Positions 7,477 to 17,694 of a stretch of DNA of 43,839 bases are shown piece by piece. Under the pieces are notes generated by a model, which was not told the origin of the DNA, searched no databases, and worked only from the letters and a program-made list of their open reading frames with translations. The translations under genes and the position numbers were made by a program. Source of the DNA: an uncultured Alphaproteobacteria bacterium (GTDB lineage: Bacteria > Pseudomonadota > Alphaproteobacteria > CAAHEQ01 > UBA3637); the NCBI GenBank assembly GCA_944393195.1, contig CALXZG010000010.1, positions 1 through 43,839 on the forward strand. Direction: 5' to 3'. The number at the start of each line of letters is the position of its first letter. Within the stretch, counting starts at the first letter, position 1.

Positions 7477-8728
7477 AACGCATGTGTTATCGAACGGTAT
7501 CCGTTTAATTACGGATACCAATTCTTTGTGTGAAAGTATTTCTTTCGGGGTTTGGGTCGGTGTCGGTGCGCGGTTCGAAACGCCGGAAATCAACGGTATT
7601 TCCCATGTGTTGGAGCATATGGCTTTTAAGGGAACGACGACGCGGTCGGCTTTTGATATTTCCCGAGAAATTGAGGATGTCGGCGGTATTATGAACGCCT
7701 ATACGGGACGGGATGTGACGGCGTATTACGTCAAGGTATTAAAGGGGGATGTTCGGTTGGGAATGGACATCATTGCCGATATTTTACAGCATTCCGTGAT
7801 GAACAAAGACGAATTGGCGCGCGAGCAGGGTGTTATTATTCAAGAAATCAATATGAGTAATGATACGCCGGATGAGTTGGTGTTTGATCATTATAATGCG
7901 GTGGCTTACCCGGATCAGGCTTTGGGGCGGACAATCCTGGGAACACCGGAGACGGTGCGGGCGGTGACGAGTGAAACGTTGCTTGGGTACATGAAACGGC
8001 AATATTTGGCGGGTCGGATGGTTATCAGCGTGTCCGGAGATTTTGATGCGGATGAGATGGCTGATCGATGTGAGCAGATGTTCGGGCAAATGGCCGGCGG
8101 TGTGATTGAAAAACCGGCGGCAGCGATGTATCGCGGTGGCGCGTCGTATGTGAAAAAAGCCAATGAACAGGTCAATTTGGTTGTCGGGTTTGAGGGGTGC
8201 GGCTATACGCATCCGGATTATTATGCGGCGGCGGTGTTGGCTTCGTTATTCGGTGGCGGTATGTCGTCGCGGTTATTCCAAGAGATACGAGAGAAGCGCG
8301 GCCTTGTGTACAGCATTTATGCTTTTAATGCGCCGGAGGCAGATACGGGGACTTTCGGTATTTATGCCGGGACGGGGGAACAGGAAGTGGCCGAATTGAT
8401 GCCGGTATTATGTGATGAAATTTTGGCGTTGCCGGACATGTTAAAAGAGGGGGAAATACAACGTGCCAAACAACAGTTAAAAGCGCGATTGTTAATGCGG
8501 GAAGAAAATTGGAACACGCATGCGGAAGGAAATGCCATGGATATGTTAATCCGCGGACGTGTTGTACCGAAAGAGGAAGTCATTGCACGGATTGAGGCGT
8601 TAGATGCGGCGGCTTTGCAGGCGGCGGCACGACGGATTGTATCGGGTGTGCCGACGGTGGCGGTATTGGGGCCGATTGATCGGGTCATGCCGTATGAACA
8701 AATTACGGATCGGTTGAAGCATGCCTGA
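7469..8728 (+). CDS. M16 family zinc metallopeptidase
   Basis: A protein of 419 residues similar to bacterial processing-peptidase-like proteins. The inverted zinc motif HVLEH is at 46-50, with the downstream acidic ligand region in AREQGVIIQEI. The second M16 half includes REKRGLVYSIYAF, the Arg/Tyr substrate-binding motif of the inactive half. No signal peptide is visible, so it is probably cytoplasmic. It overlaps both neighbours by 8 bp (the secreted unknown and rnhB), forming a tight operon. Confidence 0.9.
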   Translation: MIKTHVLSNGIRLITDTNSLCESISFGVWVGVGARFETPEINGISHVLEHMAFKGTTTRSAFDISREIEDVGGIMNAYTGRDVTAYYVKVLKGDVRLGMDIIADILQHSVMNKDELAREQGVIIQEINMSNDTPDELVFDHYNAVAYPDQALGRTILGTPETVRAVTSETLLGYMKRQYLAGRMVISVSGDFDADEMADRCEQMFGQMAGGVIEKPAAAMYRGGASYVKKANEQVNLVVGFEGCGYTHPDYYAAAVLASLFGGGMSSRLFQEIREKRGLVYSIYAFNAPEADTGTFGIYAGTGEQEVAELMPVLCDEILALPDMLKEGEIQRAKQQLKARLLMREENWNTHAEGNAMDMLIRGRVVPKEEVIARIEALDAAALQAAARRIVSGVPTVAVLGPIDRVMPYEQITDRLKHA

Positions 8729-9371
8729 TTTTAGGTATGAGCGGGCGTGCGGGGATGGCCTGATTTTCGGGTTGGATGAAGCCGGGCGAGGGCCTTGGTG
8801 CGGGCCAGTTGTAGCGGCGTGTGTTTGTTGGCCGAACGAACGAATCCCTGCGGATTTAGCGGCGGCCGTTAATGATTCCAAAAAGTTGACTGCCAAAAAA
8901 CGAGAGGCTTTGTTTACGCAGATTATGGCGTCGGAAGCGATTGTCGGTATTGGGCAGGCATCAGCGGCAGAAATTGATGAAATCAATATTTTGCAGGCTT
9001 CTTTTTTAGCGATGGAACGGGCTTTGGATCAGGTTCGGGCGGCCGGGTATATGCCGGCGTATGCACTCATCGATGGTAATCGGTTGCCGAAATGGTCATT
9101 ACCGTGTCGGGCGATTGTCGGCGGGGATGGGTTATCTTTATCTATTGCGGCGGCATCCATTATCGCTAAGGTGACGCGGGATCGGATTATGTGTGACTTG
9201 GCGGCGGTATATCCGGCGTACGGGTGGGATAAAAATGCGGGCTATGGTACAAAGGTGCATATAGCGGCTTTGCGGCAATATGGTGTGACACCGCATCATC
9301 GGCGGTCGTATGCGCCGATTAAGGCTTTATTATCGGAAACAGATGATTATTCGGCCGTTTCGGCAAAGTAA
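8721..9371 (+). CDS. rnhB: Ribonuclease HII
   Basis: A protein of 216 residues. GLDEAGRGPWCGPVVAA holds the first two catalytic acids. ALIDGNRLP and SIIAKVTRDRIM supply the third and fourth, and VNDSKKLTAKKRE and GYGTKVHIAAL are family blocks. It cuts the RNA strand of RNA-DNA hybrids and removes single ribonucleotides from DNA. The start overlaps the M16 gene by 8 bp. Its last 25 bp overlap the convergent amiC 3' end, so the C-terminal residues SAVSAK are encoded opposite the amidase C-terminus. Confidence 0.93.
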   Translation: MPDFRYERACGDGLIFGLDEAGRGPWCGPVVAACVCWPNERIPADLAAAVNDSKKLTAKKREALFTQIMASEAIVGIGQASAAEIDEINILQASFLAMERALDQVRAAGYMPAYALIDGNRLPKWSLPCRAIVGGDGLSLSIAAASIIAKVTRDRIMCDLAAVYPAYGWDKNAGYGTKVHIAALRQYGVTPHHRRSYAPIKALLSETDDYSAVSAK

Positions 9372-10492
9372 ATATTGACGGCACGCGTCAGGGCTTCGGC
9401 CAATTTTTTACGATACGATTTTTGTTGCAGTTGTTTTTCTTCGGATTTATTGGACAGGTAACCCAATTCCACCAGAACGGACGGAATATTGGCCGATTTA
9501 AGGACGACAAAGCCGGCAAAGCGGTGCGCGTTGGGGACAAGCTTGACCCGCTTTTTCATTTCGGCGACGACATGATCGGCGTAAACGGCGGATTGTTCCA
9601 TTGTGTGTTTTTTGGCAAAGTCAATCAGAATATTGCCGACTTCGGGTTGATACTCGCCTAAATCCATACCGAGGATAATATCGGCTTTATTTTCCCGTTC
9701 GGCAAGAGCGGCCGCTTCGGCATCGGAGGCTTTTTCGGAAATGGTATAAACGGACAGGCCGCGGGCCGAGGTGTTTTTCGCGCTGTCGGCATGGATGGAG
9801 ATAAACAGATCGGCGTTGGCTTCGTGCGCTTTTTGAATACGACCGCGGAGCGGAATAAAAATATCCGAATCCCGAGTCAGAACGACTTTGTAGCCTTCTT
9901 TCCGGAGTTCGTCCCGCAATTCACGTGCCATTTTCAGGGTCAGATCTTTTTCATAATGACCGTTTTTAGAAATAGCACCGGGATCTTGACCGCCGTGACC
10001 GGGGTCCAGCATGATGATTTTGGTGCGTTTCGGGGATATCCGTGAGGCGGTGTTTGCGGAAGAGGTATCCGCGGCCGGCATAATACCGCCGCCGGCGCGG
10101 GTTAAATCTATCACAAAACGGTAAGGGTTGCCGGCCTGTGGTTTCAAAAGAAAGTGTTTTTCGGTCAATTGTTCGGCGGGCAAGTCGATCACGATACGGG
10201 CGGTGCCGGTGTTGGGAACGCCGGTGCGAGCCCCTTTAATAAAACCGGTAGCGGAAAAAGTGCGGGCGCCGTTGGCTTGGTTAAAAGTGGTTTGTTTAAA
10301 ATCGATGACAAGGCGTTCGGGGGATTTTAGGCGAAAAACGACGGCTTCGGCATTATCGGACAGATCGACGACAAGTCGGACGGTTTCGGGGGTATGTTGC
10401 GCGATTCGGATATCGCGAATGGTTGCGGCCGATGTTTGGGTGATCCAAAAAGCCGTTAAAACGGTAAAGAGGAGCCGTAAAAAGTGTTTCAT
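9347..10492 (-). CDS. amiC: N-acetylmuramoyl-L-alanine amidase (AmiC-like)
   Basis: A protein of 381 residues. A signal peptide covers about 1-23 (ending TSAA). An AMIN domain follows (~24-125), which targets such enzymes to septal peptidoglycan or envelope complexes. A Pro/Ser linker leads to an Amidase_3 catalytic domain starting at IIMLDPGHGGQDPGA (zinc His), then HYEKDLTLKMA (Glu) and FISIHADS (second His), with VLVELGYLSN near the end (catalytic Glu). It cleaves the amide bond between MurNAc and the stem peptide during daughter-cell separation. AmiC and AmiB cannot be separated by sequence alone; no LysM repeats are seen. It diverges from rne. Confidence 0.88.
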   Translation of the reverse strand: MKHFLRLLFTVLTAFWITQTSAATIRDIRIAQHTPETVRLVVDLSDNAEAVVFRLKSPERLVIDFKQTTFNQANGARTFSATGFIKGARTGVPNTGTARIVIDLPAEQLTEKHFLLKPQAGNPYRFVIDLTRAGGGIMPAADTSSANTASRISPKRTKIIMLDPGHGGQDPGAISKNGHYEKDLTLKMARELRDELRKEGYKVVLTRDSDIFIPLRGRIQKAHEANADLFISIHADSAKNTSARGLSVYTISEKASDAEAAALAERENKADIILGMDLGEYQPEVGNILIDFAKKHTMEQSAVYADHVVAEMKKRVKLVPNAHRFAGFVVLKSANIPSVLVELGYLSNKSEEKQLQQKSYRKKLAEALTRAVNIYFAETAE

Positions 10493-10522
10493 AAAAAAAA
10501 TGTCCGCCTGTTGTAAAAAAAC

Positions 10523-10551
10523 TTGCTTATTTATTCATATACCGATATAAT
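10523..10551 (+). promoter_or_regulatory. Sigma70-type promoter of rne
   Basis: TTGCTT (10523-10528) and a perfect TATAAT (10546-10551) are separated by 17 bp. The expected transcription start is about 10558, giving a leader of about 170 nt before the rne ATG. Confidence 0.75.
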
Positions 10552-10557
10552 CCAAAA

Positions 10558-10730
10558 TGCAATCGAAAAACGATTGTCCAAATTCTTTTTGATATCAGGA
10601 GAAAAACCGTGACGGATTCACAGTATTATTACAGAGACATGTTTGCCCGCGGTTTAATTTTCCCGGTGTTGATGACGAAAGTCGGTAGGACTTTTGTTTC
10701 ACTGTTATATTTTTCGGAGATCAATTTTAT
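10558..10730 (+). promoter_or_regulatory. Long rne 5' leader with possible upstream ORF
   Basis: The leader is about 170 nt. It holds an AGGAG site (10597-10601) followed by a GTG at 10609. That GTG opens a frame which reads for 65 codons and overlaps the rne start in another frame. RNase E mRNAs in other proteobacteria have long, autoregulatory leaders. Whether this ORF is translated is unknown; its peptide looks like no known protein. Confidence 0.35.
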
Positions 10731-13007
10731 ATGGCAAAAAAGATGCTTATTGATGCGACGCATGCGGAAGAAACGCGCGTCGTGGTGTTGGAGGACGGGA
10801 GACTAGATGAATTAGATGTTGATACGTCCACAAAAAAACAAATAAAAGGTAATATTTATCTGGCAAAGGTGGTTCGGGTTGAACCGTCTTTACAGGCGGC
10901 TTTCGTGGATTACGGCGGAAATCGGCACGGGTTTTTGGCTTTTGGGGAAATTCATCCCGATTATTATCAGATTCCGGTAGCCGATCGGGAGGCTTTAAAG
11001 GAACAAATCGCAGCCGAGCAAGCCGAAGAACGGGCGGCAAAAGAAGCCGCGGCGGAAGAGGGGGGCGAAAGTTCGTCGGAAGTTGAAACGGTCAGTGAAG
11101 CGGAAGCGGACGATATTGTGCGGCATCGGCCGTCGTTTTCGCGTCGGTACAAAATTCAGGAAGTCATCCGCCAAGGGCAGGTGATGTTGATTCAGGTGAT
11201 TAAAGAAGAGCGCGGAAACAAGGGCGCCGCTTTGACGACATATTTATCGTTGGCGGGTCGGTTCAGCGTTTTAATGCCGAACAACGGTAAAGGCGGCGGG
11301 GTTTCCCGAAAAATCAGCAATGCGAAAGATCGGAAGACGTTGCGGGCGATTGTGGACAAATTGCCGATACCGCAGGGAATGAGTGTCATTATTCGGACGG
11401 CGGGTCAAGGTAAAACGAAGACAGAGATTAAGCGTGACTTTGACTACCTGATCAAAACGTGGATGCGTATTCGGGAAAAGACGTTGGAATCCATTGCGCC
11501 GACGTTAATTCATGAAGAGGGGGACATTATCAAACGGTCGTTGCGAGATGTCTTTACACCGGATATTGAAGAAGTGTGGGTTGAGGGTGAATCCGTTTTC
11601 AAATCGACGCGCGATTTTATGAAGATGTTGATGCCGGCTCAGGCCAAAAAAATCAAGCAATACAAGGGTGATGTGCCGTTATTCCAAGAATATCGCGTGG
11701 AAGGGCAATTGGAAGCGATTCACAGTAACATTGTCCAGTTGCGGTCAGGCGGTTATTTGGTAATTGATCAGACGGAAGCTTTGGTCGCCGTGGATGTGAA
11801 CTCGGGTCGGGCAACGCGCGAACATGATATTGAAGAAACGGCTTTGCGCACAAACTTGGAAACATGTGATGAGTTGGCACGGCAATTACGCTTACGGGAT
11901 TTGGCCGGATTAGTTGTCATTGACTTTATCGATATGGATGAGCCGCGGAACAATGCGGCGGTTGAACGGCGCTTAAAAGAGGCTTTGCGGCACGATCGGG
12001 CGCGGATTCAGGTCGGTAAAATTTCCGGTTTCGGGTTGATGGAAATGTCCCGGCAACGGTTGCATTCCAGCTTTTTGGAAAGCAGTTATCGGGTGTGTCC
12101 GCATTGTGGTGGTAAAGGGGTTGTCCGGTCAACGGAATCATGTGCGATGCATGCCTTGCATATTTTAGAGGAGGCAGGCATTAAAAATCAGGGAAACACA
12201 TTGATTTTATCGGTTCCGCCGGCGGTGGCTTCGTATGTGTTGAACTTTAAGCGGGATAACCTGACATCGATGGAAAAGCGGTTCCAGATTCATGTTCAGA
12301 TTTTAAGTGATGGAATGTTGGATAAGACATCCGATTTCCGGTTAGAACGGTTGCGTGGTGACGGGGAACGGGTCAGTGTTCCGTTGGTGCCGGCACCTTT
12401 ACCGAAACGGTCTGAAAAGAATGCGCAGGTAATTGATACGATTGTGCAGGAAAATGCGGCGGCTTATCCGGAAGAGGAGGGGCAGCACGGTAATCGGAAA
12501 CGGCGGCGTTCCCGGAGTCAACGGCGTCGGGATTGGAAGCGCAAGCAAAAGCAATTAGCGGCCGAGCAGGCGGCTATGAATGACGAACGGGCGGCAAACG
12601 GTGCGCCTATGGGTGAGAGTGGGACGACTTCCGAAACGGGAACGGACCGCACGCCGGTGTCGGAAAAATTCACAGTGGTAGAGCAAGCGTCTTTGGCCGA
12701 TATTGAACAGGGAGAAAAGCCGAAGAAAGGGCGGTATCGTGATCGGAAGAAACGGTCGGACAGACAAGAACGTGCCGGTGAACCGGTATCTGATCAAAAA
12801 ACGGTAGTAGCCGGTGAAAATCGGGAAAAGGCCGACGGGAGTATGTCGGTCGCCGATAAGCCGCGGCGTGGTCGGAACGGGAAAAAAGAGGAAAAAGGAC
12901 AAGCGATTGTTCCGGTTGAGCCTCATCCGCTGCCGGCTCCGGTGGTTGATCCGGTTGAAAAGCCGGCGCCGAAAAAAGGCGGTTGGTGGAATCGTTTAAT
13001 GAGCTAA
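10731..13007 (+). CDS. rne: Ribonuclease E/G family endoribonuclease
   Basis: A protein of 758 residues. The N-terminus MAKKMLIDATHAEETRVVVLEDGRLDEL leads into an S1 domain, which is interrupted by an acidic Ala/Glu-rich insert (~85-125), as in other alphaproteobacterial enzymes. S1 resumes at RYKIQEVIRQGQVMLIQVIKEERGNKGAALTTYL. The catalytic DNase-I-like core has DVNSG (~353) and VIDFIDMD (~395), which hold the metal-binding aspartates. The zinc-link CPHCGGKG lies near 456. Residues after ~570 are a basic, Pro/Glu-rich disordered tail that normally scaffolds the degradosome. The tail ends in a WW-containing terminus (GGWWNRLMS), a pattern I associate with alphaproteobacterial RNase E. The ATG is preceded by TTTCGGAG. 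Confidence 0.93.
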   Translation: MAKKMLIDATHAEETRVVVLEDGRLDELDVDTSTKKQIKGNIYLAKVVRVEPSLQAAFVDYGGNRHGFLAFGEIHPDYYQIPVADREALKEQIAAEQAEERAAKEAAAEEGGESSSEVETVSEAEADDIVRHRPSFSRRYKIQEVIRQGQVMLIQVIKEERGNKGAALTTYLSLAGRFSVLMPNNGKGGGVSRKISNAKDRKTLRAIVDKLPIPQGMSVIIRTAGQGKTKTEIKRDFDYLIKTWMRIREKTLESIAPTLIHEEGDIIKRSLRDVFTPDIEEVWVEGESVFKSTRDFMKMLMPAQAKKIKQYKGDVPLFQEYRVEGQLEAIHSNIVQLRSGGYLVIDQTEALVAVDVNSGRATREHDIEETALRTNLETCDELARQLRLRDLAGLVVIDFIDMDEPRNNAAVERRLKEALRHDRARIQVGKISGFGLMEMSRQRLHSSFLESSYRVCPHCGGKGVVRSTESCAMHALHILEEAGIKNQGNTLILSVPPAVASYVLNFKRDNLTSMEKRFQIHVQILSDGMLDKTSDFRLERLRGDGERVSVPLVPAPLPKRSEKNAQVIDTIVQENAAAYPEEEGQHGNRKRRRSRSQRRRDWKRKQKQLAAEQAAMNDERAANGAPMGESGTTSETGTDRTPVSEKFTVVEQASLADIEQGEKPKKGRYRDRKKRSDRQERAGEPVSDQKTVVAGENREKADGSMSVADKPRRGRNGKKEEKGQAIVPVEPHPLPAPVVDPVEKPAPKKGGWWNRLMS

Positions 13008-13030
13008 CCGGTATATGTTCGGATGATAGA

Positions 13031-13056
13031 AAAGCGCCCCCAAAGGGGCGCTTTTT
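13031..13056 (+). terminator. Terminator after rne
   Basis: AAAGCGCCCC and GGGGCGCTTT pair around the loop CAAA, followed by TT. It begins 24 bp after the rne stop. Confidence 0.9.
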
Positions 13057-13106
13057 GTTGTGAAGTGTACATGATAAGTGGAATTGGAGAGGTGTGCGTC
13101 AAAAAG

Positions 13107-13275
13107 ATCCCCGATCAGGTCGGGGATACCGCGCAAGAAAAAACAATCCGGTGAATTGTTTTTTCGCGTAAGGCAATGAAACACCGCGCGCCAAGGCAGC
13201 GGAAGTCGCCGCCGGTAAGCGGATGTTGGAATTGAAAAGGGGATTGTGTTGAAAGATCCTCGCTTTCGCAAGGAT
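13107..13275. repeat. Composite intergenic repeat, copy 2
   Basis: This lies in the 357-bp gap between rne and the RND operon. In order: a 21-bp palindrome ATCCCCGA..TCGGGGAT (13107-13127); a hairpin with GAAAAAACAAT (13137-13147) and ATTGTTTTTTC (13155-13165) around the loop CCGGTGA; the tail CGCGTAAGGCAATGAA; the conserved ~50-bp block (about 13186-13234); and a 20-bp palindrome ATCCTCGC..GCAAGGAT (13256-13275). The arms of the central hairpin differ completely from those in copy 1, but the CCGGTG centre and both flanks match. Confidence 0.85.
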
Positions 13276-13300
13276 GACGGAACAGGATGGAATAGAGAGA

Positions 13301-13346
13301 AAAATGAAAACCGCCCATGTGATACGCAGATCGGCATGAGCGGTTT
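13301..13346 (-). terminator. Probable terminator of the RND operon
   Basis: Read on the minus strand, AAACCGCTCATG (13346-13335) pairs with CATGGGCGGTTT (13319-13308), with one mismatch and a 15-nt loop. TTTTCATTTTT follows. It begins about 20 bp after the pump gene stop. Confidence 0.65.
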
Positions 13347-13364
13347 CGGGATAGTCGTTATCGG

Positions 13365-16300
13365 TTATTCTTTGGGTCGTGCGCCCCAGAAATATTCCAC
13401 CATTTCCTGGAAGAAAACATAGAGGAGCGGAACAAAGAAAATCCCGATAAAGGATGCCGCGGCCAAGCCTCCGAAAATAGAGGAGCCAATCGCTTGGCGT
13501 GCCATGGCACCGGCACCGGCGGCGGTCACCAATGGGACGAATCCCATTAAGGAGGAGAAGGCCGTCATCATAATGGCGCGGAAGCGCATGTGGGCACCGT
13601 TAATAGCGGCTTCACGAATGGGGACACCTTCTTTTTCGTGTTGATCCTTAGAGAATTCGACCAACAGAATGGCGTTTTTAGCCGCCAAGGCAATCAACAC
13701 GATCAAGCCCGCCTGTGCGTACAGGTCGTTCGTGATGTTGCGGAAGAACAGCATGGCGATCGCCCCGCACAAACCGACGACGATTGAAATCATCACGGAC
13801 AGCGGCAGAACCCAGCTTTCGTACAAGGCAACCAGGAACAGGTAGGCAAACAGGAAGGCCATGCCGAACAACAGAATAATCGTATTACCGGCTTCTTGTT
13901 CCTGTAAGGCCATACCGGTCCATTGGTATTGGTACCCGGCCGGCAGGATTTTTTCCGACAACTCTTCCATCGCAGCCATCGCGGTACCGGAACCTTGGCC
14001 AGCGGCCGGAGCGCCGGTAATTTTAACCGAGCGGTAGTTATTATACCGTTGGATGGATTGGGCGCCGATGGTACGTTCGACGGTCACAAGGGAACGGAGC
14101 GGTACCATTTCGCCTTTGTTATTGCGGATGTTGATTTTAAAGATATCATCCAGCGTTCTGCGTTCCATGACATCGCCTTGGACATTCACTTCCCAGACGC
14201 GACCGTAGAGGTTAAAGTCGTTGACATACGTTCCCCCCAGCATGGTTTGCATGGTTGCAAAAATGTCGGCAATGGAGACACCGAGCGCGTAGGCTTTTTT
14301 ACGGTCTACGTTGAGTTTGACGCGCGGTGAGTCGACGGTATAGAATGTCATGACGCGTTGCAGGCGCGGGTCTTTATTCGCCGCCGCCATTAATTCGTTG
14401 GCAACGCCCAGAATTTCTTCCGGAGAAGCACCCTGTGTGCTTTGCAGAATATATTCAAAGTCGGCCGTCATACTGATACCCGAGATGGCAGGCATATTAA
14501 ACGGAAAGACTCGTGCACCTTTGATATCCATTGTTTTCATATACAATTGGGTAATGAGGCTGTTCACATCCTGACCTTTACCCATGCGTTCTTCGTAGGG
14601 TTTCAGGTGCAGAATGAAGAAGCCGTTATTCGACGATTGCACGCCGGACATAATTCCGTAGCCGGTAATCATCATGTAAGAGTCGATTTCCGGAATACTT
14701 TTGACGCGTTCGGCAATCACCTGCATCATTTCATGGGTTCGGTTCCACGAGGTTCCCGACGGCAGTTGGACTTCCATCATAAAGGCCCCTTGGTCTTCGG
14801 CCGGTAAGAAGCCGTTCGGCGTATGGTTAATCAGCCAATAGGACATATAGCCGAACAGCGCCATGATGAGCAGGACACCTTTGGAAAACGGAACGAGCCG
14901 TTTGACGCTACCGGAGTACACGTTGCGGGCTTTATCAATCCAATCCATGAAGAATTGGACGATCCGGAACGGTTTTTGGTTCGGGCGCATAATAATCGTG
15001 GCGACAGCCGGGCTGAGCGTCAGGGAGTTAACCCCCGAAATGACCATGGCCGCCGCAATCGCTATGGCAAATTGGCGATAGAGCAAGCCGGAAATACCGG
15101 GCGTAAAGGCGACCGGAACGAACACGGCGAGCAACACCATGGTAATGGCGATAATCGGCGCCGTAATACGGTCCATGGACTTTTTCACGGCATCGGCCGG
15201 CGGGAGTTTGGGATTTTCGTGCATAATGGTTTCGACGTCTTCAACCACCACGATGGCGTCATCGACCACAACACCGATGGCCAATACCAAGGCTAACAAA
15301 GAAATGGTGTTGGCCGTCACGCCGAACAAGCCCATACCGATAAAAGCACCAATCAGGGAGACCGGAATGGCCAAGGTCGGAATAATGGTGGCGCGCAAGG
15401 TTCCCAAAAACAGGTAGGTAATCAAAACAATCAAGATGAATGCTTCGATAATCGTTTGGAAAATTTCCTGTAAAGACGCGTTAACGAACTGAGCCGTATC
15501 GAACATGGTTGCCACATGAAAATCGGCCGGCATTCTCTTTTGCAATTCTTTCATTTTAGCCGAAACGGCGGCAGCCACGTCCATGGCGTTTGATCCCGGG
15601 GATTGGAAGATTGCAAAGCCGACAGCCGGACGACCGTTATAGGAAGCGTCCATGGCTTGGGATTGAACACCGAGTTCGACGCGGGCGACATCTTTCAATA
15701 ACAGGAAAGAGCCGTCCGTATTAGCACGGATAACGATTTCCCCAAATTCTTCCGGTGTGGATAAACGACCGTCGGTTGTCAGGGAGAATTGAAACTCTTG
15801 ATCCGAGGTGGTCGGCATAACGCCGATACGGCCGAGAGAGGCTTGGAGGTTTTGGCTTTTAATCGCCGTCAAAATATCGTTTGTGGACAGTTTCAGGCTT
15901 TTGAGTTTATCGTTATTCAGCCAGATACGCATACTGTACAATTGATCCGAGAACAAGAAGACGTCGCCGACACCGTGTGTCCGAGCGATTTCGTCTTTCA
16001 CGTTAATCAGCACGTAATTGGACAGATAGGCCGAATCATGTTCCGGGTTCGTTGATGAAACGGTGTACACTTGTAACATGGATCCCATTTTGGAACGCAC
16101 GGTGACACCTTGTTGTAAGACTTCTTCCGGCAACAGGCTTTCAACCGTTTTGAGGCGGTTTTGGACGTTTACGGCCGCGATGTTCGGATCGGTTCCGATT
16201 TCGAAGGTGACAGTCAGGCTGTAAGAACCGTCATCGGCACTTGTCGAGCTCATATACAACATATCTTCAACGCCGTTAATGGCAGATTCGATTTGTTGTG

Positions 16301-16487
16301 CGACGGAGGATTCAACAACGTCGGCACTGGCACCGGGGTAGACCGTTTGAACGGAAACAGATGGCGGAACAATATCCGGATATTGTTCGACCGGCATGGA
16401 GCTGAGCACCAGCATACCGGCCATAACGATAACAAGGGAAATAACCGTCGCCAACCGAGGGCGTTTAATAAAGGCGTCTGCGATCAT
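13365..16487 (-). CDS. RND efflux pump inner-membrane transporter (HAE1 family)
   Basis: A protein of 1040 residues, full length for the AcrB/MexB family. It starts [25 protein letters not shown] (first membrane helix). It has the two large periplasmic porter loops, and helix 4 with [15 protein letters not shown], whose adjacent aspartates form the proton relay. The partner Lys sits in [13 protein letters not shown] (helix 10). Twelve hydrophobic helices are visible in two groups. As a trimer it would export drugs, bile acids or other amphiphiles using the proton gradient. The adaptor gene lies 21 bp upstream in the same operon. No TolC-type outer-membrane channel gene is in the window, so one must be borrowed from elsewhere. 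Substrate is not predictable. Confidence 0.93.
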   Translation of the reverse strand: MIADAFIKRPRLATVISLVIVMAGMLVLSSMPVEQYPDIVPPSVSVQTVYPGASADVVESSVAQQIESAINGVEDMLYMSSTSADDGSYSLTVTFEIGTDPNIAAVNVQNRLKTVESLLPEEVLQQGVTVRSKMGSMLQVYTVSSTNPEHDSAYLSNYVLINVKDEIARTHGVGDVFLFSDQLYSMRIWLNNDKLKSLKLSTNDILTAIKSQNLQASLGRIGVMPTTSDQEFQFSLTTDGRLSTPEEFGEIVIRANTDGSFLLLKDVARVELGVQSQAMDASYNGRPAVGFAIFQSPGSNAMDVAAAVSAKMKELQKRMPADFHVATMFDTAQFVNASLQEIFQTIIEAFILIVLITYLFLGTLRATIIPTLAIPVSLIGAFIGMGLFGVTANTISLLALVLAIGVVVDDAIVVVEDVETIMHENPKLPPADAVKKSMDRITAPIIAITMVLLAVFVPVAFTPGISGLLYRQFAIAIAAAMVISGVNSLTLSPAVATIIMRPNQKPFRIVQFFMDWIDKARNVYSGSVKRLVPFSKGVLLIMALFGYMSYWLINHTPNGFLPAEDQGAFMMEVQLPSGTSWNRTHEMMQVIAERVKSIPEIDSYMMITGYGIMSGVQSSNNGFFILHLKPYEERMGKGQDVNSLITQLYMKTMDIKGARVFPFNMPAISGISMTADFEYILQSTQGASPEEILGVANELMAAANKDPRLQRVMTFYTVDSPRVKLNVDRKKAYALGVSIADIFATMQTMLGGTYVNDFNLYGRVWEVNVQGDVMERRTLDDIFKINIRNNKGEMVPLRSLVTVERTIGAQSIQRYNNYRSVKITGAPAAGQGSGTAMAAMEELSEKILPAGYQYQWTGMALQEQEAGNTIILLFGMAFLFAYLFLVALYESWVLPLSVMISIVVGLCGAIAMLFFRNITNDLYAQAGLIVLIALAAKNAILLVEFSKDQHEKEGVPIREAAINGAHMRFRAIMMTAFSSLMGFVPLVTAAGAGAMARQAIGSSIFGGLAAASFIGIFFVPLLYVFFQEMVEYFWGARPKE

Positions 16488-16508
16488 AGGGTTTCTCCTT
16501 TCGACGGA

Positions 16509-17642
16509 TTATTGCACCGAAACGGGTTGAACGGTGGTACCGGTTGTGATTTTTTGGAAGCCGGCAACAACCAGTTTTTCACCACCGGTCAGGCCGCTTT
16601 CGATAATCACGTCAAAATTGGGTAATTCAAGGCCGGTTTGGACGACTTGTTTCACAATCGTATTATTGGTATCGACCAAGTAGACAAAGGCACCCGTCAT
16701 ATCACGTTGAACGGCCTTCATCGGAATGACGATACGGCTGATCGGTTGTGTCCCGCGCAGAATAACGCGGCCATATTGGCCGGAAATCAAGCGGTTGTTC
16801 GGATTCGGGAAAGAAGCCTTCATTTTCAGGGTATTCATGGCTTCATCCAAGGCAACGTCGATGAAATTAATGCTGCCTTTTTCCGGATAGACTTTACCGG
16901 TTGCGGAAACAAAAGTGACTTCGGTTTCGGAACCGGTTCCGAATTGATCTTGCAAACGGGCGATATCGTTTTCGCTAACCGAAAAGACGGCGTCAATCGG
17001 GTTGATGGAAACGATTTCAGCCAACACGCCGGAGCTAGGTCCGATGAGTTCACCGACAGAAAACGTTGTTTCACCGATTTTACCGTCCATCGGTGCCACA
17101 ATCGTTGTATATTCCAAATCTTTTTGAGCCAAATCCAACAGGGCTTTCATTTCGGAAACGGTAGCTTGTGCGGAATCATTGGCGGCACGGGCTTCGTCTA
17201 ACTTGGCAGCGGACACGTCTTTTGTTTTATACAACGTTTTGGTCCGGTCGTATTGAGCTTTGGCGTTGACGGCACTGGCTTTGGCTTTGGCCAGATTGGC
17301 CTCGGCCTGACGTACCTGTGCTTCAAAGTTCACTTTTTCGATGAGGAAAAGGGGTTGATCTTTTTTCACCATATCGCCTTCTTTGAACAATTGTTCTTGC
17401 AGGAAGCCGGTGACGCGGGCGCGCAGGCCGACTTTGTCCATGGATTCAATTTTGGCAACGTAGCTCGCCTCTGGGTTAACCTGTTTCATACCGACGGTCA
17501 TGACATCAACGGCCTGTGCCGGCATTTGTTGCGTGGTGGCAGTATGGGTTGATGTCCAGTACCGGTATCCCAAATAGCCGCCGCCCGCCAAGACGACCGT
17601 TAAAACACCCAAAAGCACGATTTTCTTCATACGATTTTCCAT
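16509..17642 (-). CDS. RND efflux periplasmic adaptor (membrane fusion protein)
   Basis: A protein of 377 residues. It has an N-terminal membrane anchor (about 5-27) without a lipobox Cys, unlike lipidated AcrA. The hybrid layout follows: VGLRARVTGFLQEQLFKEGDMVKKDQPLFLIE (first lipoyl half), an alpha-helical hairpin rich in Ala/Lys/Gln (~105-180), the second lipoyl half TTIVAPMDGKIGETTFSVGELI, then beta-barrel and membrane-proximal domains. It bridges the RND pump to an outer-membrane channel. A second Met at residue 5 is an alternative start. It is the first gene of the operon and diverges from the LOG-family gene. Confidence 0.92.
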   Translation of the reverse strand: MENRMKKIVLLGVLTVVLAGGGYLGYRYWTSTHTATTQQMPAQAVDVMTVGMKQVNPEASYVAKIESMDKVGLRARVTGFLQEQLFKEGDMVKKDQPLFLIEKVNFEAQVRQAEANLAKAKASAVNAKAQYDRTKTLYKTKDVSAAKLDEARAANDSAQATVSEMKALLDLAQKDLEYTTIVAPMDGKIGETTFSVGELIGPSSGVLAEIVSINPIDAVFSVSENDIARLQDQFGTGSETEVTFVSATGKVYPEKGSINFIDVALDEAMNTLKMKASFPNPNNRLISGQYGRVILRGTQPISRIVIPMKAVQRDMTGAFVYLVDTNNTIVKQVVQTGLELPNFDVIIESGLTGGEKLVVAGFQKITTGTTVQPVSVQ

Positions 17643-17694
17643 GCGATTCTCCTTAAACTATGCAAAAAATTTTTAATAGTGAATAGGGGTTGTA

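Noticed and set aside
14823-15296. 157-codon plus-strand ORF and similar long frames inside the RND genes
   Set aside because: The minus-strand RND transporter covers this region with full conserved motifs; the plus-strand peptides are His/Asn/Arg-rich and lack family features.
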